A stretch of DNA of 64,000 nt. It comes from Arthrobacter sp. CDRTa11. Its GTDB lineage: Bacteria > Actinomycetota > Actinomycetes > Actinomycetales > Micrococcaceae. Shown here one piece after another: positions 7,481-16,216 of this stretch (positions are counted from its first letter, which is position 1; each line of letters starts with the position of its first letter). The stretch lies in the NCBI RefSeq assembly GCF_026427775.1, contig NZ_CP044532.1, forward strand, positions 2,728,001 to 2,792,000, given 5' to 3'. The position numbers and the translations under genes are program-made. The notes below the pieces were generated by a model. It was not told the origin of the DNA. It saw only the letters and a program-made list of their open reading frames with translations, and made no database searches.

Positions 7481-9583
7481 ATGGATTCGACCGCCTCCGC
7501 CCACGTCCCCAACGGCATCCTCTTTGGTGCCGCCTACTACGCCGAATACCACCTGAACGACCGGCTCAAAGTGGATCTGGACCTGATGAAGGACGCTGGG
7601 TTTACCGTCATCCGGGTGGGCGAGTCGGTCTGGTCCTCGTGGGAGCCCCAGGATGGAGAGTTCGACGTCGAATGGTTGACCCCCGTTTTGGACGGCGCCC
7701 ATGAACGCGGCATCAACGTCATCCTGGGTACCCCGACCTACGCTGTCCCGCCATGGCTGCAGACTGCCTACCCTGAAATCGCCGCCGAACGAAGCACCGG
7801 AACCAGGATTCCGTGGGGCGCACGGCAGGAAGTGGACTACTCCCACCCCGCATTCCTCTTCCACGCAGAACGCGTCATCCGCAGGGTCATGGAACGGCAT
7901 GCCAGCCACCCTGCAATTATTGGCTTCCAGGTAGACAACGAGCCCGGGCTGGAACTCATTCATAACCACGGCGCCTTCACACGGTTCGTGCGGCGGCTCA
8001 AGAAGCAGTACGGCGACGTTGAGACCCTCAACAGGGAGTGGGGCCTGACGTACTGGTCGCACCGGATCACGGAGTGGGCCGAACTCTGGCGGCCGGACGG
8101 CAACACCTTCCCGCAGTACGATCTGGCCTGGCGGCGCTACCAGGCGGACCTCACCACGGAGTTCATCGCATGGCAGGCTGACCTGGTCTCCGAGTATCGG
8201 CGGGGCGATCAATTCGTGACAACGTGTTTGCAGTTCCCGCGCCGGGGCATCGACGACGAAAAGCTTTTCAATGGACTCGATATTGCTGCCGGAAACCCCT
8301 ATTACGGTATGCAGGACCACCTTGACGGGCTCGAAGAACTCGACCAACCCAACTACTGGACCACCACTGGGGTGGCGGGTCTGTTCAGGCAGGCTGACCG
8401 GCTCTACGGAGCCAAGCAGGGACGTTACCTGGTCACAGAGACCAACGCCCAGGCCATAGGTGCCGCCGAGACGAACCTGCCACCGTATCCGGGTCAGCTG
8501 AAGCAGGCGGCTTACGCTTTCATTTCCCGGGGTGCGGCGATGATCGAATACTGGCACTGGCACACCCTGCCGTACGGGGCGGAAACGTATTGGGGAGGAG
8601 TCCTGCCCCACAGCCTGGTGCCCGGGCGGGTCTACGCGGAACTGTCCGAACTGGGGTCCGAACTCGGCCAGATCGGGACGCTGCTGGACGGCTATGAGCC
8701 GGACGCCGACGTCGCCATTCTGTGGTCGAACCCCAGCCGGTTTGCCTTCCAGTTCATGCCTCCCTTTGCTGCCGGTGGCCAGCCGGACGGAGAATCCTAT
8801 GAGCACATCATTGACTCGTTTCACCGCGGGGTCATCGACGCCGGCCGGCAGTCCCGGGTGCTCCATCTTGCCCAGGCAGCGGCGCTCGGCGCCGCGCAGC
8901 TGGTCAAGCAATTCCCTGTACTGGTGGCTGCGGGCGTCTATATCGCCTCGGACAAGGACCTGGAGCTGCTGCGGGAGTACGCCGAACTGGGCGGCCATCT
9001 CATCCTTGGCGTCCGCACAGGGTATGCCGATGAGGAAGCGCGAGCCCGCGTCGCCGTCGCGCCTGACTTCCTGCACGAGGCTGCCGGCGTGCGGTTCGAG
9101 GAATTCTCCAACCTTGAACGGGATGTTGCCGTCACCGGTACGTCCGGTCTTGAGCTCGGTGATGCGTCGTATGCCCGGCTGTGGGTGGACGGGCTCATCC
9201 TGCAGGGGGCCGAGACACTGGCCTCCTATGAGCACCCCCGGTTCGGGGACTTTCCCGCGGTCACCACGCAGATCCATGGTGCCGGCAGGGTGACGGTGGT
9301 TGGTTGCGTGCCCTCGCCGGGACTCGCCACGTCGCTGATCCGCTGGGCCGTCCCGCACGCTCCGGAGTCCCGGTTGGTGGGTGAGGTCCAGCGTCCCATC
9401 ACCGTATCCTCGGGTTCGCTGCCGGACGGGCGCCGGGTGTGGTTTGTCTTCAACTGGGGATGGGACCCTCAAACGGTTGCCCTCGCCGGACGCGTCACCG
9501 AGGTGGTCACCGGTACCGCGTTCGAACCGGGTGCTGAGATTTCCCTGAGCCCATGGTCAACACGAACTTTCGTCAGCCAGTGA
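7481..9583 (+). CDS. GH42 beta-galactosidase
   Basis: A 700-residue cytoplasmic GH42 enzyme that hydrolyses terminal beta-D-galactosyl residues. The N-terminal (beta/alpha)8 barrel starts GILFGAAYYAEYH. The acid/base Glu154 is in FQVDNEPG and the nucleophile Glu320 is in LVTETNAQ. The barrel is followed by the trimerisation domain (PDADVAILWSNPSRFAFQ...VLVAAGVYIASDKDLELLREYAELGGHLILG) and a C-terminal beta domain (VWFVFNWGWDPQTV). It has no signal peptide, so substrate must be imported, which fits the ABC transporter genes 72 bp downstream. GGAG precedes the ATG by 11 bp. Operator-like sites upstream and the divergent LacI gene indicate induction by galactosides. Length and motifs are normal for the family. 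Confidence 0.93.
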   Translation: MDSTASAHVPNGILFGAAYYAEYHLNDRLKVDLDLMKDAGFTVIRVGESVWSSWEPQDGEFDVEWLTPVLDGAHERGINVILGTPTYAVPPWLQTAYPEIAAERSTGTRIPWGARQEVDYSHPAFLFHAERVIRRVMERHASHPAIIGFQVDNEPGLELIHNHGAFTRFVRRLKKQYGDVETLNREWGLTYWSHRITEWAELWRPDGNTFPQYDLAWRRYQADLTTEFIAWQADLVSEYRRGDQFVTTCLQFPRRGIDDEKLFNGLDIAAGNPYYGMQDHLDGLEELDQPNYWTTTGVAGLFRQADRLYGAKQGRYLVTETNAQAIGAAETNLPPYPGQLKQAAYAFISRGAAMIEYWHWHTLPYGAETYWGGVLPHSLVPGRVYAELSELGSELGQIGTLLDGYEPDADVAILWSNPSRFAFQFMPPFAAGGQPDGESYEHIIDSFHRGVIDAGRQSRVLHLAQAAALGAAQLVKQFPVLVAAGVYIASDKDLELLREYAELGGHLILGVRTGYADEEARARVAVAPDFLHEAAGVRFEEFSNLERDVAVTGTSGLELGDASYARLWVDGLILQGAETLASYEHPRFGDFPAVTTQIHGAGRVTVVGCVPSPGLATSLIRWAVPHAPESRLVGEVQRPITVSSGSLPDGRRVWFVFNWGWDPQTVALAGRVTEVVTGTAFEPGAEISLSPWSTRTFVSQ

Positions 9584-9654
9584 GGCGTCCGGCGCAGCCC
9601 GATACCGATCCGAAACAACTCATCAGCATCAACAAATACACAGAAAGAGTAACG

Positions 9655-11007
9655 ATGAAAAAGGCACCAAAAACAGCAATGGCGCTGATGAGCAGCGCAG
9701 CGGTGGCCGCAATGCTCCTCTCCGGCTGCAGCAGCAGTACACCGGCCGGAACCACGGCACCGGAGAAAGTGTCGCAGGACCAGATCGACAAGGCGCTGAG
9801 CACACCTACCAAGCTGACGTTCTGGACCTGGGTGCCTGACATCGAAAAGGAAGTCGCCCTGTTCGAAAAGAAATACCCGGCGATCGATGTCACGGTGGAG
9901 AACGTCGGCCAGGGACTGGAGCACTACCAAAAGGTCCGCACGGCTCTCCAGTCCAAAGAGGGCGCCCCGGACGTTGTGCAGGTGGAGTACCAGTACATCC
10001 CGTCATTCACCCTGACCGATTCCATTCTGGACCTCACTCCCTACGGCGCAGCGGACCTCTCCGGTGACTACGTGGACTGGGTCTGGAGCCAGGTCTCCAC
10101 CGACGACGGCGTTTGGGCTATTCCGCAGGACATCGGGCCCATGGGCAACGTCTACCGCAGCGACATCCTGAACCAGGCAGGCGTCACGGAGGCCCCGAAG
10201 ACCTACGAGGAATACACCGCAGCAGCCCAAAAAGTAAAGGACTCAACGGGTTCGTACATATCCAACCTTGCAACCAACGACCCCGCGCAGGTGGTCGGAC
10301 TCCTCTGGCAGGCCGGTGTGAAGCCCTTCGGATACGACGGCGACAAAACCGTCAGCATCAACGTCAACAGCCCCGAAGCCAAGCAGGTCCTGGGCTACTG
10401 GCAGGACCTGATCGAAAAGGATCTCGTGTCCACGGATGCGGATTTCAATGACCAGTTCTACCAGGGCCTGGCCGGCGGCAAGTATGCCGGATGGCTGACG
10501 GCGGCATGGGCTCCCATTTTCCTCCAGGGCACGGCCGCTGACACCTCGGGAAAGTGGAGCGCCGCACCCCTTCCGCAATGGGAAACGGGCAAGGAAGTCT
10601 CGGGAAACTGGGGCGGCTCCTCGGACGCCGTGCTGTCAACCACCAAGAACCCCATCGCAGCCCAGGAACTGGCCAAATTCATCAACCATGATGAAGAATC
10701 CACCAAGATGTTCGCCAACGAGCAGTTCCTCTTCCCGGCAGCGAAAAGCGTTCTCGAGAGTCCGGAATTCACCGACAAAGCGGTGCAGTTCTTTGGCGGC
10801 CAAAAGGTGAACGACCTCTTTGCCGAGATCTCAGGCACGGTGGATACCGAGTTCCAGTGGCTTCCGTTCACCGAATACGCCTACTCGCAGTTCAACGAAA
10901 TCGTTGGTACCGCCATCGGCGAGAAGAAGGACCTGGGCGCTGCGCTTGACCAGTGGCAGGACGTCCTCGTCAAATACGCGAAGGCCCAGGGATTCACCGT
11001 CACATAA
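9655..11007 (+). CDS. ABC sugar-binding lipoprotein (family 1 solute-binding protein)
   Basis: A 450-residue extracellular binding lipoprotein. It has a signal peptide with lipobox LLSG-C (Cys25), a Ser/Thr-rich linker and the SBP_bac_1 fold (LTFWTWVPDIEKEVALFEKKYPAIDVTVENVGQG...YQKVRTALQS...PDVVQVEYQYIPSF). Aromatic residues such as those in FWTWVPD and the AGWLTAAWAPIF segment are typical of oligosaccharide binders. The gene lies between GH42 and two permease genes, so galacto-oligosaccharide capture is the best inference. The start at 9655 follows AGAAAGAG and begins MKKAPK; a longer reading from 9553 would overlap the GH42 end without a signal peptide. Confidence 0.9.
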   Translation: MKKAPKTAMALMSSAAVAAMLLSGCSSSTPAGTTAPEKVSQDQIDKALSTPTKLTFWTWVPDIEKEVALFEKKYPAIDVTVENVGQGLEHYQKVRTALQSKEGAPDVVQVEYQYIPSFTLTDSILDLTPYGAADLSGDYVDWVWSQVSTDDGVWAIPQDIGPMGNVYRSDILNQAGVTEAPKTYEEYTAAAQKVKDSTGSYISNLATNDPAQVVGLLWQAGVKPFGYDGDKTVSINVNSPEAKQVLGYWQDLIEKDLVSTDADFNDQFYQGLAGGKYAGWLTAAWAPIFLQGTAADTSGKWSAAPLPQWETGKEVSGNWGGSSDAVLSTTKNPIAAQELAKFINHDEESTKMFANEQFLFPAAKSVLESPEFTDKAVQFFGGQKVNDLFAEISGTVDTEFQWLPFTEYAYSQFNEIVGTAIGEKKDLGAALDQWQDVLVKYAKAQGFTVT

Positions 11008-11050
11008 GACGCGGGAGGCGCCGCTGCCTGCGGGTGCGGCGTCTCCCGTC
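11008..11050 (+). terminator. GC-rich hairpin between binding-protein and permease genes
   Basis: The stem is formed by 11008-11024 and 11036-11050 (GACGCGGGAGGCGCCGC against GCGGCGTCTCCCGTC, one bulge and one mismatch) directly after the binding-protein stop. No U-run follows. In sugar ABC operons such a hairpin often causes partial termination or stabilises the upstream mRNA, giving more binding protein than permease. That role is inferred here. Confidence 0.5.
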
Positions 11051-11080
11051 CTTCCCATTTCCCTAAGTAAAGGATCAGCC

Positions 11081-12037
11081 GTGGCCATCAGGTCTATCTC
11101 CGCCGCGAATCCGGCCGGCACAAACACCGCCAGGCGTTCATCCGTCAGCAAGCGCAGGCAAACGACCGCCGCCTACCTCTTTGTGCTGCCGTTCTTCGTG
11201 GTCTTCACCACCATGCTTGTCATCCCGCTCGGATACTCGGGCTACCTCAGTGTGTTCAAGAACCAATTGGTCGGCGGACTCTCATTCATCGGCCTGGACA
11301 ACTACATCCAGGCTTTCTCCGACCCGGATTTCCTGGGAGGGATTGGCCGGATGCTGATTTTCCTGCTCGTCCAGGTGCCCATCATGCTCGGCGTAGCCCT
11401 GTTCCTAGCCCTCGGCCTCGACAGCGGCAGGGCCCACGGTGCCAAGGCCCTGCGCCTCGTGTACTTCATGCCCTATGCCGTTCCCGGCGTCGTCGCGACG
11501 CTGATGTGGGGATACCTCTACGGCCCCGATTTCGGCCCCATCTCGCAGCTGTTCCGCTCCGTGGGCCTTGAGTCCCCGAACCTGCTCAACTCCCAGAACA
11601 TCCTCGGATCGATGATGAACATCGTCACGTGGGAGTTCGTGGGCTACAACATGATCATCCTGTACGCGGCCCTCCGCTCCATTCCCGCCGAACTCTATGA
11701 GGCGGCGGGCATCGACGGCGCCAGCCAGTACAGAATCGCGTGGAGCATCAAGATCCCGGCCATCCGGCCCGCCATCATGCTGACCGTCATCTTTTCGATC
11801 ATTGGGACGTTCCAGCTGTTCAACGAGCCAAGCCTGCTGGACGCCATCGCCCCCAGTGCCATCACCAACGGGTTCACCCCGAACTTCTACGCGTACAACC
11901 TTGCGTTCGTCAACCAGGACGTCAACTATGCCGCTGCCGTGGCGTTCCTCCTCGGGGCGATCATCGCCGTCGTCTCCTATGTTGTCCAGCTGGGCACGCA
12001 GCGCAGCGAACGCAAACAGCGAAAGGCCGTCCGATGA
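11081..12037 (+). CDS. ABC sugar transporter permease (MalF/MsmF type)
   Basis: A 318-residue inner-membrane permease. Six helices are apparent, starting with TTAAYLFVLPFFVVFTTMLVIPLGYSGYLSVF and ending with a basic cytoplasmic tail. The EAA loop is EAAGIDGASQYRIAWSIKIPAIRP, which docks to the ATPase. The GTG at 11081 follows AAAGGAT and is the only start that excludes the unrelated upstream reading. It overlaps the next permease by an ATGA. No ATPase gene is present in the operon, as is common for CUT1 transporters that share an MsiK/MsmK-type ATPase encoded elsewhere. Confidence 0.9.
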   Translation: MAIRSISAANPAGTNTARRSSVSKRRQTTAAYLFVLPFFVVFTTMLVIPLGYSGYLSVFKNQLVGGLSFIGLDNYIQAFSDPDFLGGIGRMLIFLLVQVPIMLGVALFLALGLDSGRAHGAKALRLVYFMPYAVPGVVATLMWGYLYGPDFGPISQLFRSVGLESPNLLNSQNILGSMMNIVTWEFVGYNMIILYAALRSIPAELYEAAGIDGASQYRIAWSIKIPAIRPAIMLTVIFSIIGTFQLFNEPSLLDAIAPSAITNGFTPNFYAYNLAFVNQDVNYAAAVAFLLGAIIAVVSYVVQLGTQRSERKQRKAVR

Positions 12038-12951
12038 CCTCCACAACGCTCGCTCCCAGTCCCAAAACCAGGACAGTCCCGAGCAAGCCATCCGCCCGCC
12101 GCCACAGGAAAGAGCGCAGCCTGCCGCTGACCATCCTGTTGTGGCTGTGCGCCCTCTATTTCCTTCTCCCGCTGTTCTGGCTGTTCATTGCCAGCACAAA
12201 AGACAACTCTGATCTGTTCAGCAGCTTCGGGCTGTGGTTTGGCGACCGGTTTTCGCTCTGGGACAACATCGCGTCGGTGTTCACGGTCCGCGACGGCCTC
12301 TACCTCCGGTGGACGCTCAACACAGTCCTCTATGCCGGGGTGAGCGCTGTGGGAGCGTCACTGATTGCAACGATGGCCGGTTATGCCTTTGCGAAGTACA
12401 CGTTCCCCGGGTCACGGGCCCTGTTCAGCCTCACCCTGGGGGCCATCATGATTCCGCTCACGGCCCTGGCATTGCCCACGTACCTGCTGTTCAACGCGGC
12501 CAGCCTCACCAACACACCCTGGGCGATCATCCTGCCCTCGCTGGTGAGCCCGTTCGGGGTTTTCCTGATGCGCGTCTACGCAGCCGACGCCGTACCGGAC
12601 TCCATGATCGAAGCCGCCCGCGTTGATGGGGCAGGTGAGTTCCGGATCTTCTGGCAGGTGTCCTTCCGTCTCCTGGGCCCCGGGGTAGTGACCGTCTTCC
12701 TGTTCGCGCTGGTGGCCACTTGGAACAACTACTTTCTGCCCCTGATCATGCTGAACAGCTCCTCGCTGTACCCGCTGACTGTCGGGCTGGCGCAGCAACA
12801 GTCCGCGAGCGCCGCGGGAGGCGGCGCCCAAGCCCTCTTCTCGACGGTTATCACCGGCTCACTGATCAGCGTTATTCCGCTGATCATCGCCTTCCTGTTC
12901 CTGCAGCGCTACTGGGAGACGGGTTTGGCGACCGGGGGAGTCAAGGAGTAG
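12034..12951 (+). CDS. ABC sugar transporter permease (MalG/MsmG type)
   Basis: A 305-residue permease with an N-terminal basic leader and six helices (LTILLWLCALYFLLPLFWLFIAST, TLNTVLYAGVSAVGASLIATMAGYAFAKY, LFSLTLGAIMIPLTALALPTYLLF and others). The EAA loop is EAARVDGAGEFRIFWQVSFRLLGPG. It pairs with the permease encoded just upstream, with which it overlaps by ATGA, to form the membrane channel of the sugar importer. The C-terminus LFLQRYWETGLATGGVKE is typical of the MalG group. It is the last gene of the GH42 operon; the next gene is on the opposite strand. Confidence 0.9.
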   Translation: MTSTTLAPSPKTRTVPSKPSARRHRKERSLPLTILLWLCALYFLLPLFWLFIASTKDNSDLFSSFGLWFGDRFSLWDNIASVFTVRDGLYLRWTLNTVLYAGVSAVGASLIATMAGYAFAKYTFPGSRALFSLTLGAIMIPLTALALPTYLLFNAASLTNTPWAIILPSLVSPFGVFLMRVYAADAVPDSMIEAARVDGAGEFRIFWQVSFRLLGPGVVTVFLFALVATWNNYFLPLIMLNSSSLYPLTVGLAQQQSASAAGGGAQALFSTVITGSLISVIPLIIAFLFLQRYWETGLATGGVKE

Positions 12952-12977
12952 TTCACCGCCGCGGCCCAACCCGCCGG

Positions 12978-13562
12978 TCAGCCTGGAACGCCGGCAGTTA
13001 CCAGTTCGCCGTTGAAATATTCGAGCTGCCAGCCATCAACAGCATGGTGGTGGGCAAGGTTGAGGGCGGCGTTGTCGATCTTCTGCAAGGCGCGGCCCAT
13101 GGCGCGGCTGAGAGTGACGCGGATGAGCGTGCCGTGGGCGATGGCAAGGATACGGCGGCCCGGGAATTCCTCGGCCAGTGCTTCCAATGCAGCCAGCCCG
13201 CGGCACGCGGCGACGTCCTCGCCTTCTGCGCCGAGGTAGCCACCGGGGACGCGCAAGGCGTCCAGTTCGGGTCCGGCCTGAAGGCCCTCCGCGGATCCGA
13301 AGCTGCGCTCAGTCAGCCCGGGCACACGCCGGATCACGTCCAGCCCCAGCCCCTCGGCGATAAGGTCGGCGGTTTCCGCGGCGCGGCTCAGCGGTGAGGA
13401 CACGATGGCGTCCCACTCGTAGCCGGACAGGACAGCGACGGCATCGCGCGCCTGGCCACGGCCGACGTCGTTCAGGGGGATGTCAGTGGATCCCTGCAAC
13501 CGGCGCTGCGCATTCCAATCTGTCTGACCGTGGCGGACGAGGGCGAAAGTCGTAAGAGTCAC
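12978..13562 (-). CDS. histidine phosphatase family protein (phosphoglycerate mutase-like)
   Basis: A 194-residue branch-1 histidine phosphatase. The catalytic motif is LVRHGQTDWN (nucleophile His in RHG), with the second Arg in VSSPLSRAAETADLI, the acid Glu in LTERSFGSAEG and the second catalytic His in AIAHGTLIR. It is in the size range of cobalamin/phosphoglycerate phosphatases of the CobC/GpmB group. Substrate specificity cannot be read from sequence. It converges on the sugar operon with a 26-bp gap and has no obvious operon partner. Confidence 0.88.
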   Translation of the reverse strand: MTLTTFALVRHGQTDWNAQRRLQGSTDIPLNDVGRGQARDAVAVLSGYEWDAIVSSPLSRAAETADLIAEGLGLDVIRRVPGLTERSFGSAEGLQAGPELDALRVPGGYLGAEGEDVAACRGLAALEALAEEFPGRRILAIAHGTLIRVTLSRAMGRALQKIDNAALNLAHHHAVDGWQLEYFNGELVTAGVPG

Positions 13563-13621
13563 GCCCTCATTCTGCCCTGAGCGCGGCAGGCACCGAAACA
13601 GCCGCTCCCGTGATGAGACAG

Positions 13622-14533
13622 CTAACGGGCGAGGGAGTGTCCCAGGCTGGTTATCAGGCGGCCGATGGCATCTTCGGCCGTAGGCACGGCGCCAAAGACC
13701 TCCCGTTGCCGGGTAGTGTCGGCGACGTAGCGGCCGGTCTGGAAATAGTCGATCATCGCACCCAGGTCCTTCAGCATCGGATTAACCGGCCCAAAGACGG
13801 TGCTCATGGTGCGGACGAGCCTCGCGGGGACCGCCCGCACGCCAATGTGCTTGGCAAGGAGCCGGCCGGAGATCTCGGCAACCTGCTGCATGCTTACCGG
13901 CCGGTCCCATCCGATATCGATCCGTTGACCCTCGACGCCGGGTGCGTCGACTGCCGCGGCAAGATAGCCGGCAACGTCGGGTGTGAGAACGAACGTCAGC
14001 GGGACGTGAGGGTCCCCGAGCCATCTGAAGCGGCCCTTGCTGATGGGGTCGCCACCGAAACGGGTGACCTGGTCAAAAAAGGCGCCCGGCCGCAGCGCCA
14101 CGAATGGCACGCCCCGGTCTTCGAGCCGGTCCTCGGTCAGCTTCTTGTGCCAAAAGTGCGGAACCCCGGGCGCCTGGTCACACGTCAGGATGCTGGTCAG
14201 GACGAACCGGCGAACCTTGCCGGCACTCGCGGCGTCAACAAGGTTCGCGTTGCCTACGATGTCCGTTTCCGGTGTGTCCCCCTTCCGGTGCCGGGTATAG
14301 CCCGCCGCTGTAGAAATCACACAGTCGACGCCGTCCATCGCCCGCCGCAGCGAACCCGGGATCATCATGTCGCCCCGGGCAATGGTGGCCCCGGCGGCTT
14401 TCAAACGGGAAGCATCCGAGCCCACACGCACGAGGGCACGAACTTGTTTTCCGCGCGCCAGGAGTTCGGCCACCACCTGACCGCCAAGCATGCCCGTGCC
14501 GCCCACCACCAGGACGGGTCCATTGTCAGTCAT
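13622..14533 (-). CDS. NmrA-like NAD(P)-binding protein (atypical SDR)
   Basis: A 303-residue atypical short-chain dehydrogenase. It starts with the Rossmann motif VLVVGGTGMLGGQVVAELLARG (GGTGxxG), continues with RALVRVGSDASRL and GDMMIPGSLRRAMDGVDCVISTA, and has VRRFVLTSIL in the core. It lacks a classical YxxxK (HFWHKKLTEDRLEDRG is at that place). That is usual for NmrA/TMR-like proteins acting as redox sensors, quinone reductases or isoflavone-reductase-like enzymes. It lies 22 bp upstream of the stop of no other gene and probably forms its own unit with the DUF1801 gene before it. Confidence 0.85.
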   Translation of the reverse strand: MTDNGPVLVVGGTGMLGGQVVAELLARGKQVRALVRVGSDASRLKAAGATIARGDMMIPGSLRRAMDGVDCVISTAAGYTRHRKGDTPETDIVGNANLVDAASAGKVRRFVLTSILTCDQAPGVPHFWHKKLTEDRLEDRGVPFVALRPGAFFDQVTRFGGDPISKGRFRWLGDPHVPLTFVLTPDVAGYLAAAVDAPGVEGQRIDIGWDRPVSMQQVAEISGRLLAKHIGVRAVPARLVRTMSTVFGPVNPMLKDLGAMIDYFQTGRYVADTTRQREVFGAVPTAEDAIGRLITSLGHSLAR

Positions 14534-14555
14534 CGCCGTCTCCGTTTTCTGGAAC

Positions 14556-14981
14556 TCAGCTCCTTGGCACGTCCAGTTCCGTCATGACGTATTCATAGCC
14601 CTCGCGGACCAGCTGCTCGAGGACGGCAGTGTCCACGTCGTCGAGCTTGTTGATGTAGAGGCAGCCGACGCCTAGTTTGTGTTTTCCGAGCTTGGGCAGC
14701 AGCAGCGACGTATCGGAGCGGTAAATCACCCCGTACAGCGCCAGATTGGCTTTCCTCGGGGAGTAGCCGACGGCGGCAAAGTCGCCCTCGCGGCTGGCGC
14801 CCCTGTAGTGATAGCTTCCGAAGCCCACGATGCTGGGACCCCACATGACGGCGGGCTGCCCGGTGGCGTCGGACATGATCCGGAGAAGGGCGAAGCCATC
14901 CTCACGGCGGGTGGGATGGTCAATGTTGGAAAGGAACTCCTCCACGCTGGCGCCAGTGGGGACGGTGATGTTTTCAGCCAT
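14556..14981 (-). CDS. DUF1801 domain-containing protein
   Basis: A 141-residue protein starting MAENITVPTGASVEEFLSNIDHPTRREDGFALLRIMSDATGQPAVMWGPSIVGFGSYHYRGASREGD. This is the DUF1801/YdhG-like pattern, with WGPSIVGFG and YRSDTSLLLPKLGKHKLGVGCLYINKLDDVD. The function of the family is unknown. The start at 14981 fits the family N-terminus; an in-frame extension to 15071 overlaps the VWA gene on the same strand and is unlikely. It lies 48 bp downstream of the VWA gene and could be the tail of that transcript, but it is not a usual member of that cassette. Confidence 0.85.
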   Translation of the reverse strand: MAENITVPTGASVEEFLSNIDHPTRREDGFALLRIMSDATGQPAVMWGPSIVGFGSYHYRGASREGDFAAVGYSPRKANLALYGVIYRSDTSLLLPKLGKHKLGVGCLYINKLDDVDTAVLEQLVREGYEYVMTELDVPRS

Positions 14982-15028
14982 ACACGTAGTGTCGCAAAAT
15001 ACAGGGCTGGTGGGGCGACAATCGGCTG

Positions 15029-16216
15029 CTAGGTTTCGTGAGTCGTGACAAAGTCGCGGGAGGCGGCCCATTCGCCCACGTCCCGGCGTTCGATGGCCGC
15101 GGCCATCAGCTCAGGGAACAGGTCCGGTGTGCAGGCGAAGGCCGGGACGCCGATTCCGGCAAGGGCAGCGGCGTGGTTGGCGTCGAACGTCGGGTGTCCG
15201 CTGTCGCTCAAGGCCAGCAGGGCAATCATGGTGGCCCCGGCTCCGACGATGGAGGCGGCCCGGCGCAGCATCTCCTCAGCTATTCCACCCTCGTAGAGGT
15301 CGCTGATAAGCACCAGGATTGTCTCGGTGGGCTGCGTGATCTGATCCTGGCAGTAGGCCAGTGCCCGGTTGATGTCCGTGCCGCCGCCCAGCTGCACGCC
15401 GAAGAGCACGTCCACGGGGTCCTCCAGCTCGTCCGACAGGTCCACAACTTCGGTGTCGAAGACCACCAGCCGTGTCCGCACGGACCGCAGCGAGCTGAGC
15501 ACCGCACCGAACACGCTGGAGTACACCACCGACTCGGCCATGGACCCGGATTGGTCGATGCACAGGATGATCTCACGCTGCACCTGGGTGCTTCGCCGGG
15601 CATAGCCCACCAGCCGTTCAGGCACAATGGTCCGGTATTCCGGCTGATAGTGCTTCAGGTTTGCGGCGATGGTGCGGTTCCAGTCGATGTCCTGGTGCCG
15701 CGGCCGCCTGGTCCGTGCTGCCCGGTTTAACGCACCGGAAACGGCCTGGACTGTCTTGGCGCGCAAACGGTCCTCGAGCTGATCCGTCACCTGGCGGACC
15801 ACTGCCCTGGCTGTCTCGCGCGAATGCTCCGGGATCACGCGGCCCAGCCCCACGAGCGTGCTGACGAGGCCGATATCCGGCTGCACCGTGCGCAGCATCT
15901 CCGGTTCAAGGAGCAGCTGGCGCAGGCCCAGCCTGTCCATGGCGTCGGCCTGCATCACCTGGACCACGCTGGAGGGGAAATAGCTTCGAATGTCACCGAG
16001 CCAGCGGGCCACCCGGGGACTGGACGCGCCCAGGCCTCCCGCCCCCTTGCCTGCTGCCCCGTACAAGTCTTCCAACGCCTTGTCGCGGAGGTGGTCCTCG
16101 GCTGAGAGGACCACACTCTGGCCGTCGGCTGTCCTGACACCGTCCGCTTCGTGACCGCCGAGCAGCAGGCGCCAGCGGCTCAGCCTGTCCCGGCCTTCAG
16201 CGTTCGTTTCGGTCAC
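15029..16216 (-). CDS. VWA domain protein of the SWIM-DUF5691-MoxR-DUF5682-VWA cassette
   Basis: A 395-residue protein with a helical N-terminal half and a von Willebrand A domain from about residue 215. The metal-ion site is complete: DQSGS (Asp221, Ser223, Ser225), Thr280 in GGGTDINRAL and Asp306 in VLISDLYEGG. I choose the GTG at 16216 because it overlaps the DUF5682 stop as GTGA and follows GGAAGG; an ATG at 16231 is an alternative. VWA proteins encoded beside MoxR ATPases are thought to act as adaptors that the ATPase remodels. It is the last gene of a five-gene run on the same strand. It has no secretion signal, so it acts in the cytoplasm. Confidence 0.9.
   Translation of the reverse strand: MTETNAEGRDRLSRWRLLLGGHEADGVRTADGQSVVLSAEDHLRDKALEDLYGAAGKGAGGLGASSPRVARWLGDIRSYFPSSVVQVMQADAMDRLGLRQLLLEPEMLRTVQPDIGLVSTLVGLGRVIPEHSRETARAVVRQVTDQLEDRLRAKTVQAVSGALNRAARTRRPRHQDIDWNRTIAANLKHYQPEYRTIVPERLVGYARRSTQVQREIILCIDQSGSMAESVVYSSVFGAVLSSLRSVRTRLVVFDTEVVDLSDELEDPVDVLFGVQLGGGTDINRALAYCQDQITQPTETILVLISDLYEGGIAEEMLRRAASIVGAGATMIALLALSDSGHPTFDANHAAALAGIGVPAFACTPDLFPELMAAAIERRDVGEWAASRDFVTTHET

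Noticed and set aside
7442..9472. 676-residue open frame antisense to the GH42 gene
   Set aside because: It is the complementary reading of a highly conserved GH42 enzyme; GC-rich codons keep the opposite strand open. No protein motif is visible in it.
12957..12977. Terminator between the sugar operon and the histidine phosphatase
   Set aside because: The short gap is GC-rich but I could not draw a stem followed by a T-run.
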